Source: an uncultured Castellaniella sp. | GTDB taxonomy: Bacteria > Pseudomonadota > Gammaproteobacteria > Burkholderiales > Burkholderiaceae_B | Assembly: GCF_937988725.1 (NCBI RefSeq) | Contig: NZ_CALKHS010000011.1 | Span: 1 to 49,924 of the forward strand | DNA length: 49,924 bases | Direction of reading: 5' to 3' | Part shown: positions 7,554-14,923 of the stretch, piece by piece | How the letters are laid out: every line of letters starts with the position of its first letter | Position numbering within the stretch: the stretch's first letter is position 1 | Notes under the pieces: model-generated | Seen by the model: the letters and a program-made list of their open reading frames with translations, nothing else | What the model was told of the DNA's origin: nothing | Databases searched by the model: none | Made by a program: the position numbers and the translations under genes

Positions 7554-9344
7554 TTGAACCGTACCTGCTATACCGGCGAGGTGTCCAAAGCCCACCTTGA
7601 CCAGACCGTCACCCTGTTCGGCTGGGTCCATCGCCGCCGCGACCACGGCGGGGTGATCTTCATCGACCTGCGCGACCGGGCGGGGCTGGCCCAGATCGTG
7701 GTGGATCCCGACAATCAGGCCGCCTTCGCCACCGCGGAACGTATCCGCAACGAATATTGCCTGCGCATCACGGGTCTGGTGCGGTTGCGCCCCGAAGGCA
7801 CGCGCAATCCCGAGCTGCTGTCGGGCGACGTCGAAATCCTGTGCCGCGAACTGGAAATCCTGAATGCGTCCGTGACGCCGCCGTTCCAGCTGGACGACGA
7901 CAATCTGTCGGAAACCACGCGCCTGACCCACCGGGTGCTGGACCTGCGCCGCCCGCAGATGCAGCGCAACCTGATGCTGCGCTACCGCGTATCGATGGTG
8001 GCCCGCAATTACCTGGACGCGCTGGGCTTCATCGACATCGAAACCCCGATGCTGACCCGCAGCACGCCCGAAGGCGCCCGCGACTACCTGGTGCCCTCGC
8101 GCGTCAATCCCGGCGAATTCTTCGCCCTGCCGCAGTCGCCGCAGCTGTTCAAGCAAATGCTGATGGTCGCCGGCTTCGACCGCTACTATCAGATCACCAA
8201 GTGCTTCCGCGACGAGGACCTGCGCGCCGACCGCCAGCCGGAATTCACGCAGATCGATTGCGAAACGTCCTTCCTGGACGAAGTCCAGATCCGCGAGATC
8301 TTCGAAGGCATGGTGCGCGAAGTCTATCGCCAGGTGCTGGACGTCGCCCTGCCCGAATTCCCGGTCATGAGCTGGTCCGAAGCCATGCGCCGCTACGGGT
8401 CCGACAAGCCGGACCTGCGTGTGAAGCTGGAATTCACCGACATCGCCGACCTGATGCAGGACGTGGACTTCAAGGTCTTCGCCGGCCCGGCGAAAGACCC
8501 CGCCTGCCGCGTGGTCGCCATGCGGGTGCCGGGCGGCGCCAGCCTGCCGCGCAGCGAAATCGACGCCTATACGCAGTTCGTGGGCATCTACGGCGCCCGC
8601 GGCCTGGCCTACATCAAGGTCAACGACGCGGCCGCCATCCCCGAAGGCCTGCAGTCGCCCATCGTGAAGAACATCCATGCCGACGCCCTGCGCGGCCTGA
8701 TCGAGCGCACCGGCGCGCAGAGCGGCGACCTGATCTTCTTCGGCGCCGATCGCACGAAGGTCGTGAACGACGCCATCGGCGCCCTGCGGGTGAAGATCGG
8801 CCTCAGCGAATTCGGCCGCGCCAACGGCCTGTTCGAAGCCGGCTGGCAGCCCTTGTGGGTGGTGGATTTCCCCATGTTCGAATACGACGAGGCCGAGGGC
8901 CGCTATTCGGCCGCGCACCATCCCTTCACCTGCCCCAAGGCCGGTCACGAGGACCTGCTGGAATCCGATCCCGGCAGCGCCCTGGCGCGCGCCTACGACA
9001 TGGTCATGAATGGCTGGGAAGTGGGCGGCGGGTCGGAACGTATCCACCGCGCCGACGTGCAGACCAAGGTCTTCAAGGCCCTGAAGATCGACGAAGAGGA
9101 AGCCCGCGAGAAATTCGGCTTCCTGCTGGACGCGCTGCAGTTCGGCGCCCCGCCGCATGGCGGCCTGGCGTTCGGCCTGGATCGTCTGGTGACGCTGATG
9201 GCGGGCGCGGAATCCATTCGCGACGTGATCGCCTTCCCCAAGACCCAGCGCGCCCAGGACCTGCTGGTGCAGGCGCCGTCGCCGGTCGACGAAAAGCAGC
9301 TGCGCGAATTGCACATCCGCCTGCGTCAGACGGAAGCAAAATAA
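7554..9344 (+). CDS. aspS: Aspartyl-tRNA synthetase, probably non-discriminating (Asp/Asn)
   Basis: Class II synthetase charging tRNA with aspartate. The protein has an N-terminal OB-fold anticodon domain (about 1-110), motif 2 FRDEDLRADRQPEFTQID and motif 3 GLAFGLDRL, with the bacterial GAD insertion between. Length 596 is typical. The start is a TTG at 7554: GGAG lies seven bases before it and family alignment begins there, while an upstream TTG at 7527 has no ribosome site. His31 in RRRDHGG is the residue found in non-discriminating enzymes that also charge tRNA-Asn for GatCAB; E. coli AspRS has Leu there. The next gene follows after 17 bases. Confidence 0.97.
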   Translation: MNRTCYTGEVSKAHLDQTVTLFGWVHRRRDHGGVIFIDLRDRAGLAQIVVDPDNQAAFATAERIRNEYCLRITGLVRLRPEGTRNPELLSGDVEILCRELEILNASVTPPFQLDDDNLSETTRLTHRVLDLRRPQMQRNLMLRYRVSMVARNYLDALGFIDIETPMLTRSTPEGARDYLVPSRVNPGEFFALPQSPQLFKQMLMVAGFDRYYQITKCFRDEDLRADRQPEFTQIDCETSFLDEVQIREIFEGMVREVYRQVLDVALPEFPVMSWSEAMRRYGSDKPDLRVKLEFTDIADLMQDVDFKVFAGPAKDPACRVVAMRVPGGASLPRSEIDAYTQFVGIYGARGLAYIKVNDAAAIPEGLQSPIVKNIHADALRGLIERTGAQSGDLIFFGADRTKVVNDAIGALRVKIGLSEFGRANGLFEAGWQPLWVVDFPMFEYDEAEGRYSAAHHPFTCPKAGHEDLLESDPGSALARAYDMVMNGWEVGGGSERIHRADVQTKVFKALKIDEEEAREKFGFLLDALQFGAPPHGGLAFGLDRLVTLMAGAESIRDVIAFPKTQRAQDLLVQAPSPVDEKQLRELHIRLRQTEAK

Positions 9345-9361
9345 GACCGGAGGGCCGGGGC

Positions 9362-10216
9362 ATGTCAGTCGTGCGGGTCGTCAGCTACAACATCCACAAG
9401 GGCCGTTCGGCCAGCGGTGGGCGGGAATCGCTGGCGGACCTGCGGCTGGGTCTGTATGGCCTGCGCCCCGACCTTCTGTTCCTGCAGGAAGTCCAGGGGC
9501 GCAACCAGCGCCACAACAGCCTGGACGCCCAGCACGAATCGCTGGCGGCGGCCATGCACATGCAGGTCGCCTACGGCTGCAATGCCGTGCGGGTGGCCAC
9601 CGACCATGGCAACGCCCTGCTGTCGCGCTATCCCATCCTGTATTACGAAAACCAGGATATTTCCGATCACCGCCTGGAACAGCGCGGGCTGCTGCATGGC
9701 GTCGTGCAGGTGGAACAGACGCAGGTGCACTGCCTGGTGGTGCACCTGGGGCTGCTGGCCGGCGGCCGGTCCCGCCAGGTGCATGCCCTGGTCGAACGCA
9801 TCCGGCGGCTGGTGCCGGATTCCGAACCGCTGCTGATCGCCGGGGATTTCAACGACTGGGCCAACCGTCTGGCTCCTCTGTTCGTCGAACAGCTGGGACT
9901 GGTGGAGGTCTTCGCCGCCGCTCCCCAGGGAACGGACGAGATCTACCGCCTGCGCCACCGGGTGGCGCAGCTGCGCCAGCGTATGAGCTGGCTGCCGGGG
10001 CAGCGGCTGGGCGCCGCGCCCGCCCTGTCGATGACGGGCCATGCCGCCCGCCTGACGCCGCCGCCGCGCACCTTTCCCTCGGTCTTTCCCTGGCTGCGCC
10101 TGGACCGCATCTATCAGCGCGGCTTCGCCGTGCGCCGCGCGCGGGTGCTGCATGGGGCGCCCTGGAAGAAATTGTCGGATCACGCCCCGCTGGTGGCTGA
10201 ACTGGAACTGCCCTGA
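9362..10216 (+). CDS. Endonuclease/exonuclease/phosphatase-fold protein
   Basis: Metal-dependent phosphodiesterase of the EEP superfamily, 284 residues. The catalytic signature is complete: N10 in SYNIHKG, E43 in FLQEVQ, the AGDFNDW block, and SDHAPL at the C-terminus. GGAGG precedes the ATG. It follows aspS closely and is probably in the same transcript. In relatives this gene often neighbours nudB and a cardiolipin-synthase gene (clsB); neither is present here. The substrate (DNA, RNA or phospholipid head group) cannot be decided from sequence. Confidence 0.9.
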   Translation: MSVVRVVSYNIHKGRSASGGRESLADLRLGLYGLRPDLLFLQEVQGRNQRHNSLDAQHESLAAAMHMQVAYGCNAVRVATDHGNALLSRYPILYYENQDISDHRLEQRGLLHGVVQVEQTQVHCLVVHLGLLAGGRSRQVHALVERIRRLVPDSEPLLIAGDFNDWANRLAPLFVEQLGLVEVFAAAPQGTDEIYRLRHRVAQLRQRMSWLPGQRLGAAPALSMTGHAARLTPPPRTFPSVFPWLRLDRIYQRGFAVRRARVLHGAPWKKLSDHAPLVAELELP

Positions 10217-10268
10217 TCCCGGGGCGCCGCGCCGGCGTGTCGCGCCGAAGCGGGGCGGAGCCGTGCCG

Positions 10269-10296
10269 GGAACTTTCCCCGCCGGTCGCCGTCTAA
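10269..10296 (+). promoter_or_regulatory. Sigma-E (RpoE) type promoter of rpoH
   Basis: GGAACTT at 10269-10275 and TCTAA at 10292-10296 are separated by exactly 16 bases, which is the extracytoplasmic sigma-E consensus known from E. coli, including the rpoH P3 promoter. The predicted start of transcription is near 10302, about 70 bases upstream of the rpoH ATG and just before the CIRCE element. Confidence 0.75.
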
Positions 10297-10313
10297 TCCC
10301 TGTTACCTGAAAA

Positions 10314-10340
10314 TTAGCACTCTGGCACAGAGAGTGCTAA
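10314..10340 (+). promoter_or_regulatory. CIRCE operator (HrcA binding site) in the rpoH leader
   Basis: TTAGCACTC, a 9-base spacer and GAGTGCTAA: an exact match to the consensus CIRCE inverted repeat bound by the heat-shock repressor HrcA. It ends 31 bases before the rpoH ATG and lies at about +12 to +38 of the predicted sigma-E transcript, a position suited to blocking transcription. hrcA itself is not in the window. Confidence 0.93.
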
Positions 10341-10371
10341 GATCACCGGGAATGATCCCAAGGATTTTGCC

Positions 10372-11277
10372 ATGAGCCACACTTCGTCTTCCCTGGTGTT
10401 GGCGCCGGCCCAGCTCGCGCAGGCCATATCCAACCCGGGCGCCCTGGGCACCATCGATGCCTACATCGGGGCGGTCAATCGCATGCCCATGCTGACGGCC
10501 GAACAGGAATCCAGCCTGGGCCGCAGGCTGCGCGACGACAACGATCTGGAAGCCGCCCGCGAACTGGTCCTGTCCCACCTGCGGCTGGTCGTGTCCGTCG
10601 CCCGTCAGTACCTGGGCTATGGTCTGGCGCACGCCGACCTGATCCAGGAAGGCAATATCGGCCTGATGAAGGCCGTGCGCCGTTTCGACCCCGATCGGGG
10701 GGTGCGTCTGGTGTCCTTCGCGGTGCACTGGATCCGCGCCGAAATCCATGAATACGTGGTGCGCAACTGGCGCCTGGTGAAGATCGCCACCACCAAGGCC
10801 CAGCGCAAACTGTTTTTCAACCTGCGGCGCATGCGTCCGGACGGCCACACTCTGGCGCCGGACCAAGTGTCAGACATCGCCCGCGAACTCGACGTGCGTC
10901 CCGAAGACGTCTCCGAAATGGAAGTCCGCCTGTCGGGCGGGGATTGCGCCCTGGATGCGCCGGCCGACGACGAAGACCGCTACGCCCCGATCGCGTGGCT
11001 GGCCGACGACAGCCAGGAACCGGCCCAGGTGCTGGCGCGCCGCAGCATGGATGCCCTGCAGAGCCAGGGCCTGGCCGACGCCCTGGACACGCTGGACGAC
11101 CGTTCGCGGCATATCGTGCAGGCCCGCTGGCTGGCCGACGATGGCGGCGCGACCCTGCACGAACTGGCGGCGGAATACGGCATTTCGGCCGAACGCGTCC
11201 GCCAGATCGAAGCCGCCGCGCTGAAGAAGCTGAAAACCGCCCTGGCGGATCGGCAGCCGGACTTCATGGCCGCCTGA
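10372..11277 (+). CDS. rpoH: RNA polymerase heat-shock sigma factor RpoH (sigma-32)
   Basis: Alternative sigma factor that directs polymerase to chaperone and protease genes. It has region 2 with DLIQEGNIGLMKAVRRFDP, followed by the RpoH box QRKLFFNLR at about residues 144-152 that separates RpoH from other group 3 sigmas, and a region 4.2 helix-turn-helix near the end (LHELAAEYGISAERVRQIE). The 301-residue length is normal. Control appears layered: a sigma-E-type promoter and a CIRCE repressor site precede it, so envelope stress would raise and HrcA would lower its transcription. Its target hslVU lies in the same window at 44-46 kb. Confidence 0.97.
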   Translation: MSHTSSSLVLAPAQLAQAISNPGALGTIDAYIGAVNRMPMLTAEQESSLGRRLRDDNDLEAARELVLSHLRLVVSVARQYLGYGLAHADLIQEGNIGLMKAVRRFDPDRGVRLVSFAVHWIRAEIHEYVVRNWRLVKIATTKAQRKLFFNLRRMRPDGHTLAPDQVSDIARELDVRPEDVSEMEVRLSGGDCALDAPADDEDRYAPIAWLADDSQEPAQVLARRSMDALQSQGLADALDTLDDRSRHIVQARWLADDGGATLHELAAEYGISAERVRQIEAAALKKLKTALADRQPDFMAA

Positions 11278-11304
11278 CCCCTCGGGGGGTGGATACGTTT
11301 TTTT
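11277..11304 (+). terminator. Weak stem-loop with T-run after rpoH
   Basis: ACCCC at 11277-11281 pairs with GGGGT at 11286-11290, and seven T residues follow at 11298-11304. The seven-base gap between stem and T-run makes it an imperfect intrinsic terminator. If it works, the RNA predicted at 11361-11477 is a separate transcript. Confidence 0.35.
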
Positions 11305-11326
11305 ACGCTTTGGGGCCGGCGGCGAC

Positions 11327-11354
11327 TGAACTTTCGCTGGAACCGCGGGACTAA
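11327..11354 (+). promoter_or_regulatory. Second sigma-E type promoter, upstream of a candidate sRNA
   Basis: TGAACTT at 11327-11333 and ACTAA at 11350-11354 are separated by 16 bases, the same geometry as the rpoH promoter 1 kb to the left (GGAACTT-N16-TCTAA). It differs from that promoter by one base in each element. The expected start of transcription is near 11361. Confidence 0.5.
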
Positions 11355-11360
11355 GCTGAC

Positions 11361-11477
11361 ATGGACGAACGTCTGGCCTCCGGGCCTCGTCGTCTTGTCG
11401 TCCGCTTCTGCTTCTCCTCTTCCCCTCCCTATCGAAGCGGATGTTCACGGGATGCCTCCACGGCATCCCTTTTTTTT
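11361..11477 (+). ncRNA. Candidate sigma-E-dependent small RNA with a C/U-rich loop
   Basis: An RNA of roughly 117 bases is predicted between the sigma-E-type promoter and a strong terminator. It can fold into three parts: a 5' hairpin around GGCC-TCCG-GGCC; a perfect eight-pair stem (11401-11408 with 11434-11441) carrying a 25-base loop made almost only of C and U; and the terminator hairpin. The loop contains CUCCUCUUCCCCUCC, complementary to purine-rich ribosome sites, as in anti-Shine-Dalgarno sRNAs. An ATG at 11361 opens a frame, but it has no ribosome site and runs through the terminator, so coding is unlikely. No known sRNA family is recognised. Confidence 0.5.
11449..11477 (+). terminator. 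Strong intrinsic terminator
   Basis: GGGATGCC (11449-11456) pairs perfectly with GGCATCCC (11462-11469) over a five-base loop and is followed directly by eight T residues. It is 172 bases after rpoH, too far to be a simple rpoH terminator, and closes the candidate sRNA. The rest of the gap (11478-11654) shows no gene. Confidence 0.85.
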
Positions 11478-11654
11478 GCCTTGGGCCCGCGCCCCGGGGC
11501 AAAAAGCGCCGAGGCGCCGCGGGCGCCGGCCTGCGCGGCGCGGGGGCATGTTCCGCCTCCGCGAGGTGTTTTCATATGCGCCATAATTGTTTCAGACACG
11601 GCCGGCCAGCCTGTAACATAATAGGCGACGCGTATTTTGTGATGTATTTCGACC

Positions 11655-14267
11655 ATGAAAATTGGCCTCTTGGTCTTTGGCCTGGCCGGGCTGCTGGCCC
11701 TGATTTCCTTCATGCCGCCCCTGGCGGGGCGTCTGCGTCTGCCGTATTCCGTGCTGCTGGCCATCGTGGGCTTCGTGCTGGGCGTGATCATCCATGTGCA
11801 TGGCTGGGCGCCGGGCGTGGTGGCGGATTTCCTCGATTCGCTGCAGCACTTCGAGATCTCCTCCGAAACCTTCCTGTTCGTGTTCCTGCCCGTGCTGCTG
11901 TTCGAGACGGCGCTGGCGATGAACATACGCCGCCTGCTGGATGACATCAGCCCCATCCTGGTGATGGCCATCGTGGCCGTGGTGGTGTGCACGGTGGCGG
12001 TGGGCTTTTCCCTGGCGGCCGTCTCCCCCTACGGACTGGTGGTCTGCCTGATGCTGGGGGCCATCGTCGCCACCACGGACCCGGTGGCCGTCGTCGGCAT
12101 CTTCCGCGAGGTCGGCGCGCCGCGCCGCCTGACCACCCTGGTCGAAGGCGAGTCCCTGTTCAACGATGCTGCGTCGATCGCCCTGTATTCGGTGCTGCTC
12201 AGTGTGCTGTTCAGCGGCGGGGAACTGTCCATGACCACGGTCGTCGGCAGCTTCCTGTTCAGCTTCATCGGCGGCGGCCTGGCGGGGCTGGCCATGGGCC
12301 GGCTGGCGACGGAGCTGTTCCGCTGGCTGCGCGGCTGGCCGGCGGCCGAAGTCACCCTGACCGTGGCCCTGGCTTATCTGACCTTCTACGCGTCCGAACA
12401 TTACCTGGGGGTGTCCGGCGTGGTGGCGACAGTGATCGCGGGCCTGGTGGTGGGGTCCAACGGCCGCACCCGCATGTCGCCCACGACCTTCGAACAACTG
12501 GAAGGCGCCTGGGCGCAGTTCGGCTTCTGGGCCAATTCCCTGATCTTCCTGTTCGCCGCCATGCTGATTCCGCGCATGATGGCGGAAATCACCTGGATGG
12601 AAGTCTTCCTGATCCTGGTGGTGTTCATCGTCACCCTGGCGGCGCGGGCGGTCATGGTCTACGGCCTGCTGCCGCTGCTGGGGCGCTTGCGCCTGAGCAC
12701 CCAGGTCAGCCCCTCCTACCGGGCGGTGATGCTGCTGGGCGGCCTGCGCGGCGCCGTGTCCCTGGCCCTGGCCCTGGCGGTGACCGAACAGCCGGCCGTG
12801 CCGCACGAGGCCCGCCAGTTCATCGCGGTGGCGACCACGGGCTTCGTGCTGATGACCCTGTTCGTCAACGGCCTGACCCTGCGCCCCCTCATCGCCCGCC
12901 TGGGCCTGAATCAGCTCTCGCCGGTGGACCGGGCCTTGCGCGACCAGGCCCAGGTGGTGGAACTGGAATCCCTGCGGCTGCGCATCGACGAGATCGCCCG
13001 CAACGAACATATCGGGCAGGAAGTCCTGGACCGCCTGAACGCCGTCTTCGACGCCAGCCAGACCAGCATGGACGCGGCGCAGGTGCATCAATTGTCCATG
13101 GACCAGAAGGTCGCCGTGGGCATGGGCATCCTGGCGGGCCGGGAAGAAGAGATGTTCTTCGAAACGCTGAAGGCCCAGGTGGTGGACTGGCGCACGGCGG
13201 AATCCCTGCTGGCCCGGGCCGAACGCCTGGGCGACGCCGTGCGCACGGGCGGGCTTGAAGGCTTCGAATCCGCCATCGAAGGCGATCTGCGCTATTCGAA
13301 TTCCCTGCGCCTGGTCCTGCGCCTGCATCACCTGACCGGCAAGCCTTTCTGGCTGGCGCGGGAACTGGCCCAGCGCTTCACCAATCTGATGTGCAAATGG
13401 GCCGTGGCCCGCCGCCTGATCCAGTTCGCGCGCACCGACGTGCAGCCGCTGCTGGGGGCGGAGGTCGCGGACATCATCATCGCGGCCCATCAGCGCCGCC
13501 TGACCTTGCTGGAAGGCGCCCTGCAGGCTCTGGCGCTGCAGTATCCCAGTTATGCCCAGCACCTGCAGGAGGCCTATCTGGCGCGGATGGCGAGGTCCAT
13601 GGAACGCATGCGCTACCGCGACATGCTGACGCAGAACCTGATCAGCGGCGAAACCTATTCCGACCTGATCCAGCAGGTGGAAACGCGCTGGGGGCCGCTG
13701 GAAAAGCACCACGGCCTGGACATCGCCCTGAGCGCCGCCGCGATGGTGCAGCGGGTCAGCCTGTTCGAGGGCCTGGACGAGGCCACCATGGAGGCGATCT
13801 GCAAGATGCTCAAGCCCCGCCTGGCGGTGCCGGGGCAGGACATTCCCACCCGCATCGGGCGCAGCCGCGCCATGTATTTCGTGGCTTCCGGCGCGGTGGT
13901 GCTGGATCTGCCGGACGGCACGGCGGCCGAACTGGGCAGCGGGCAGATCTTCGGCGAAATGGCGCTGGCCATGGACCACGATTTCCAGGCGCGCGTCCGG
14001 TCCCTGGGCTACAGCCGCCTGCTGATGCTGCAGGAAAGGGATTTCAAGAAGCTGCTGGAACGACTGCCCGATCTGCGCGACAAGATCGACGCCATCGTGC
14101 GCCAGCGCCTGCGGGCGGTCGAAGTCTGGCAGCAGTTCGAATCGGGCGAGCGGCAGCACGAACCGCTGCCCGACCTGCATGCGAATGCCTCCGGGGCCGC
14201 CCTGTCGGACCTGGCCGATGCCGTCCAGGAAGACGACCCCGCCGACGGGACTACAGCAAAAGCTTGA
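11655..14267 (+). CDS. Sodium/proton antiporter (CPA1) with C-terminal cyclic-nucleotide-binding domain
   Basis: Protein of 870 residues. The first about 410 residues form the Na+/H+ exchanger domain with roughly twelve membrane helices and conserved blocks such as ATTDPVAVVGIF, EGESLFNDAASIAL and GGLRGAVSLALALA. A long soluble helical region follows. A cNMP-binding-type domain starts near 700 (VSLFEGLDEATMEAI) and includes the FGEMALA phosphate-binding-like stretch. Such fusions suggest nucleotide-gated ion exchange, but binding is unproven. The end overlaps the convergent SCO gene by 17 bases. The start at 11655 is favoured by the hydrophobic N-terminus; no clear ribosome site is visible. 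Confidence 0.9.
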   Translation: MKIGLLVFGLAGLLALISFMPPLAGRLRLPYSVLLAIVGFVLGVIIHVHGWAPGVVADFLDSLQHFEISSETFLFVFLPVLLFETALAMNIRRLLDDISPILVMAIVAVVVCTVAVGFSLAAVSPYGLVVCLMLGAIVATTDPVAVVGIFREVGAPRRLTTLVEGESLFNDAASIALYSVLLSVLFSGGELSMTTVVGSFLFSFIGGGLAGLAMGRLATELFRWLRGWPAAEVTLTVALAYLTFYASEHYLGVSGVVATVIAGLVVGSNGRTRMSPTTFEQLEGAWAQFGFWANSLIFLFAAMLIPRMMAEITWMEVFLILVVFIVTLAARAVMVYGLLPLLGRLRLSTQVSPSYRAVMLLGGLRGAVSLALALAVTEQPAVPHEARQFIAVATTGFVLMTLFVNGLTLRPLIARLGLNQLSPVDRALRDQAQVVELESLRLRIDEIARNEHIGQEVLDRLNAVFDASQTSMDAAQVHQLSMDQKVAVGMGILAGREEEMFFETLKAQVVDWRTAESLLARAERLGDAVRTGGLEGFESAIEGDLRYSNSLRLVLRLHHLTGKPFWLARELAQRFTNLMCKWAVARRLIQFARTDVQPLLGAEVADIIIAAHQRRLTLLEGALQALALQYPSYAQHLQEAYLARMARSMERMRYRDMLTQNLISGETYSDLIQQVETRWGPLEKHHGLDIALSAAAMVQRVSLFEGLDEATMEAICKMLKPRLAVPGQDIPTRIGRSRAMYFVASGAVVLDLPDGTAAELGSGQIFGEMALAMDHDFQARVRSLGYSRLLMLQERDFKKLLERLPDLRDKIDAIVRQRLRAVEVWQQFESGERQHEPLPDLHANASGAALSDLADAVQEDDPADGTTAKA

Positions 14268-14862
14268 TGTCGTGGGCCATGTCTTCCGGCGTCAGGGACG
14301 GCCCCAGCAGGGCGCGGGCCTCGCCGTCCTGGTCCATCAGGTAGAAGGCCGACGAGTGGTTCATGGCGTATTGCCCGGGCGTGGTGCTGTCTTCCTTGGC
14401 GTAGAAGGCCTTGAACGATCGCGCGGTCTTGTCCAGTTGTTCCGGGGTGCCGGTCAGGCCGACGAAGGACGGATCGAAGGCATGCACGTAGGCGCCCAGG
14501 ATTTCCGGAGTGTCGCGGGCCGGATCGACGGAGATCATGATGACCTGGACCTTGGCCGCCTGGTCGCCCAGGATCTGCAGGGCCTGGGCGGCCTGCGCCA
14601 TGGCGGTCGGGCAGACGTCCGGGCATTGGGTGTAGCCGAAGAACACCAGCAGGACCTTGCCCTTGTAGTCGGCCAGGGTGCGGGTCGCGCCCGTGGTGTC
14701 GGTCATGGAAAGATCGCGACCCAGGTGGGTGCCGCTGATGTCGCTGCCTTCGAAGGGCAGCGGGCCCGCGGGTTTGGGCGTGCAGGCCATCAGGGCCAGG
14801 GGGAGGGCGGCGACGGCCCCCGCCAGCAGGGCGCGGCGGGAGGCGGAAAACGGAACGATCAT
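14251..14862 (-). CDS. SCO1/SenC-family copper chaperone lipoprotein
   Basis: Periplasmic thioredoxin-fold protein that delivers copper to the CuA site of cytochrome oxidase subunit II. It has a lipoprotein signal with lipobox cysteine C27 (ALMAC), the copper-binding CxxxC pair C80/C84 in TQCPDVCP, and the third ligand H169 in NHSSAFY. Length 203 is normal. It is the last gene of the leftward oxidase cluster, 61 bases after ctaB. Its 3' end overlaps the convergent antiporter gene. Confidence 0.95.
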   Translation of the reverse strand: MIVPFSASRRALLAGAVAALPLALMACTPKPAGPLPFEGSDISGTHLGRDLSMTDTTGATRTLADYKGKVLLVFFGYTQCPDVCPTAMAQAAQALQILGDQAAKVQVIMISVDPARDTPEILGAYVHAFDPSFVGLTGTPEQLDKTARSFKAFYAKEDSTTPGQYAMNHSSAFYLMDQDGEARALLGPSLTPEDMAHDIKLLL

Positions 14863-14923
14863 GCTTTACCTACAGGTCAGGGGGCGAGGCCTGACATGCG
14901 CGGCGGTCGTCCCGATGGACGGA

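Noticed and set aside
11361..11621. 86-residue frame starting at the candidate sRNA start
   Set aside because: It has no ribosome site, passes through a strong terminator and has no family resemblance. The RNA reading is better supported.
11592..14180. 862-residue open frame on the minus strand
   Set aside because: It lies antisense to the antiporter gene and shows His/Gln/Arg-rich low-complexity translation, a normal by-product of GC-rich codon use on the other strand.
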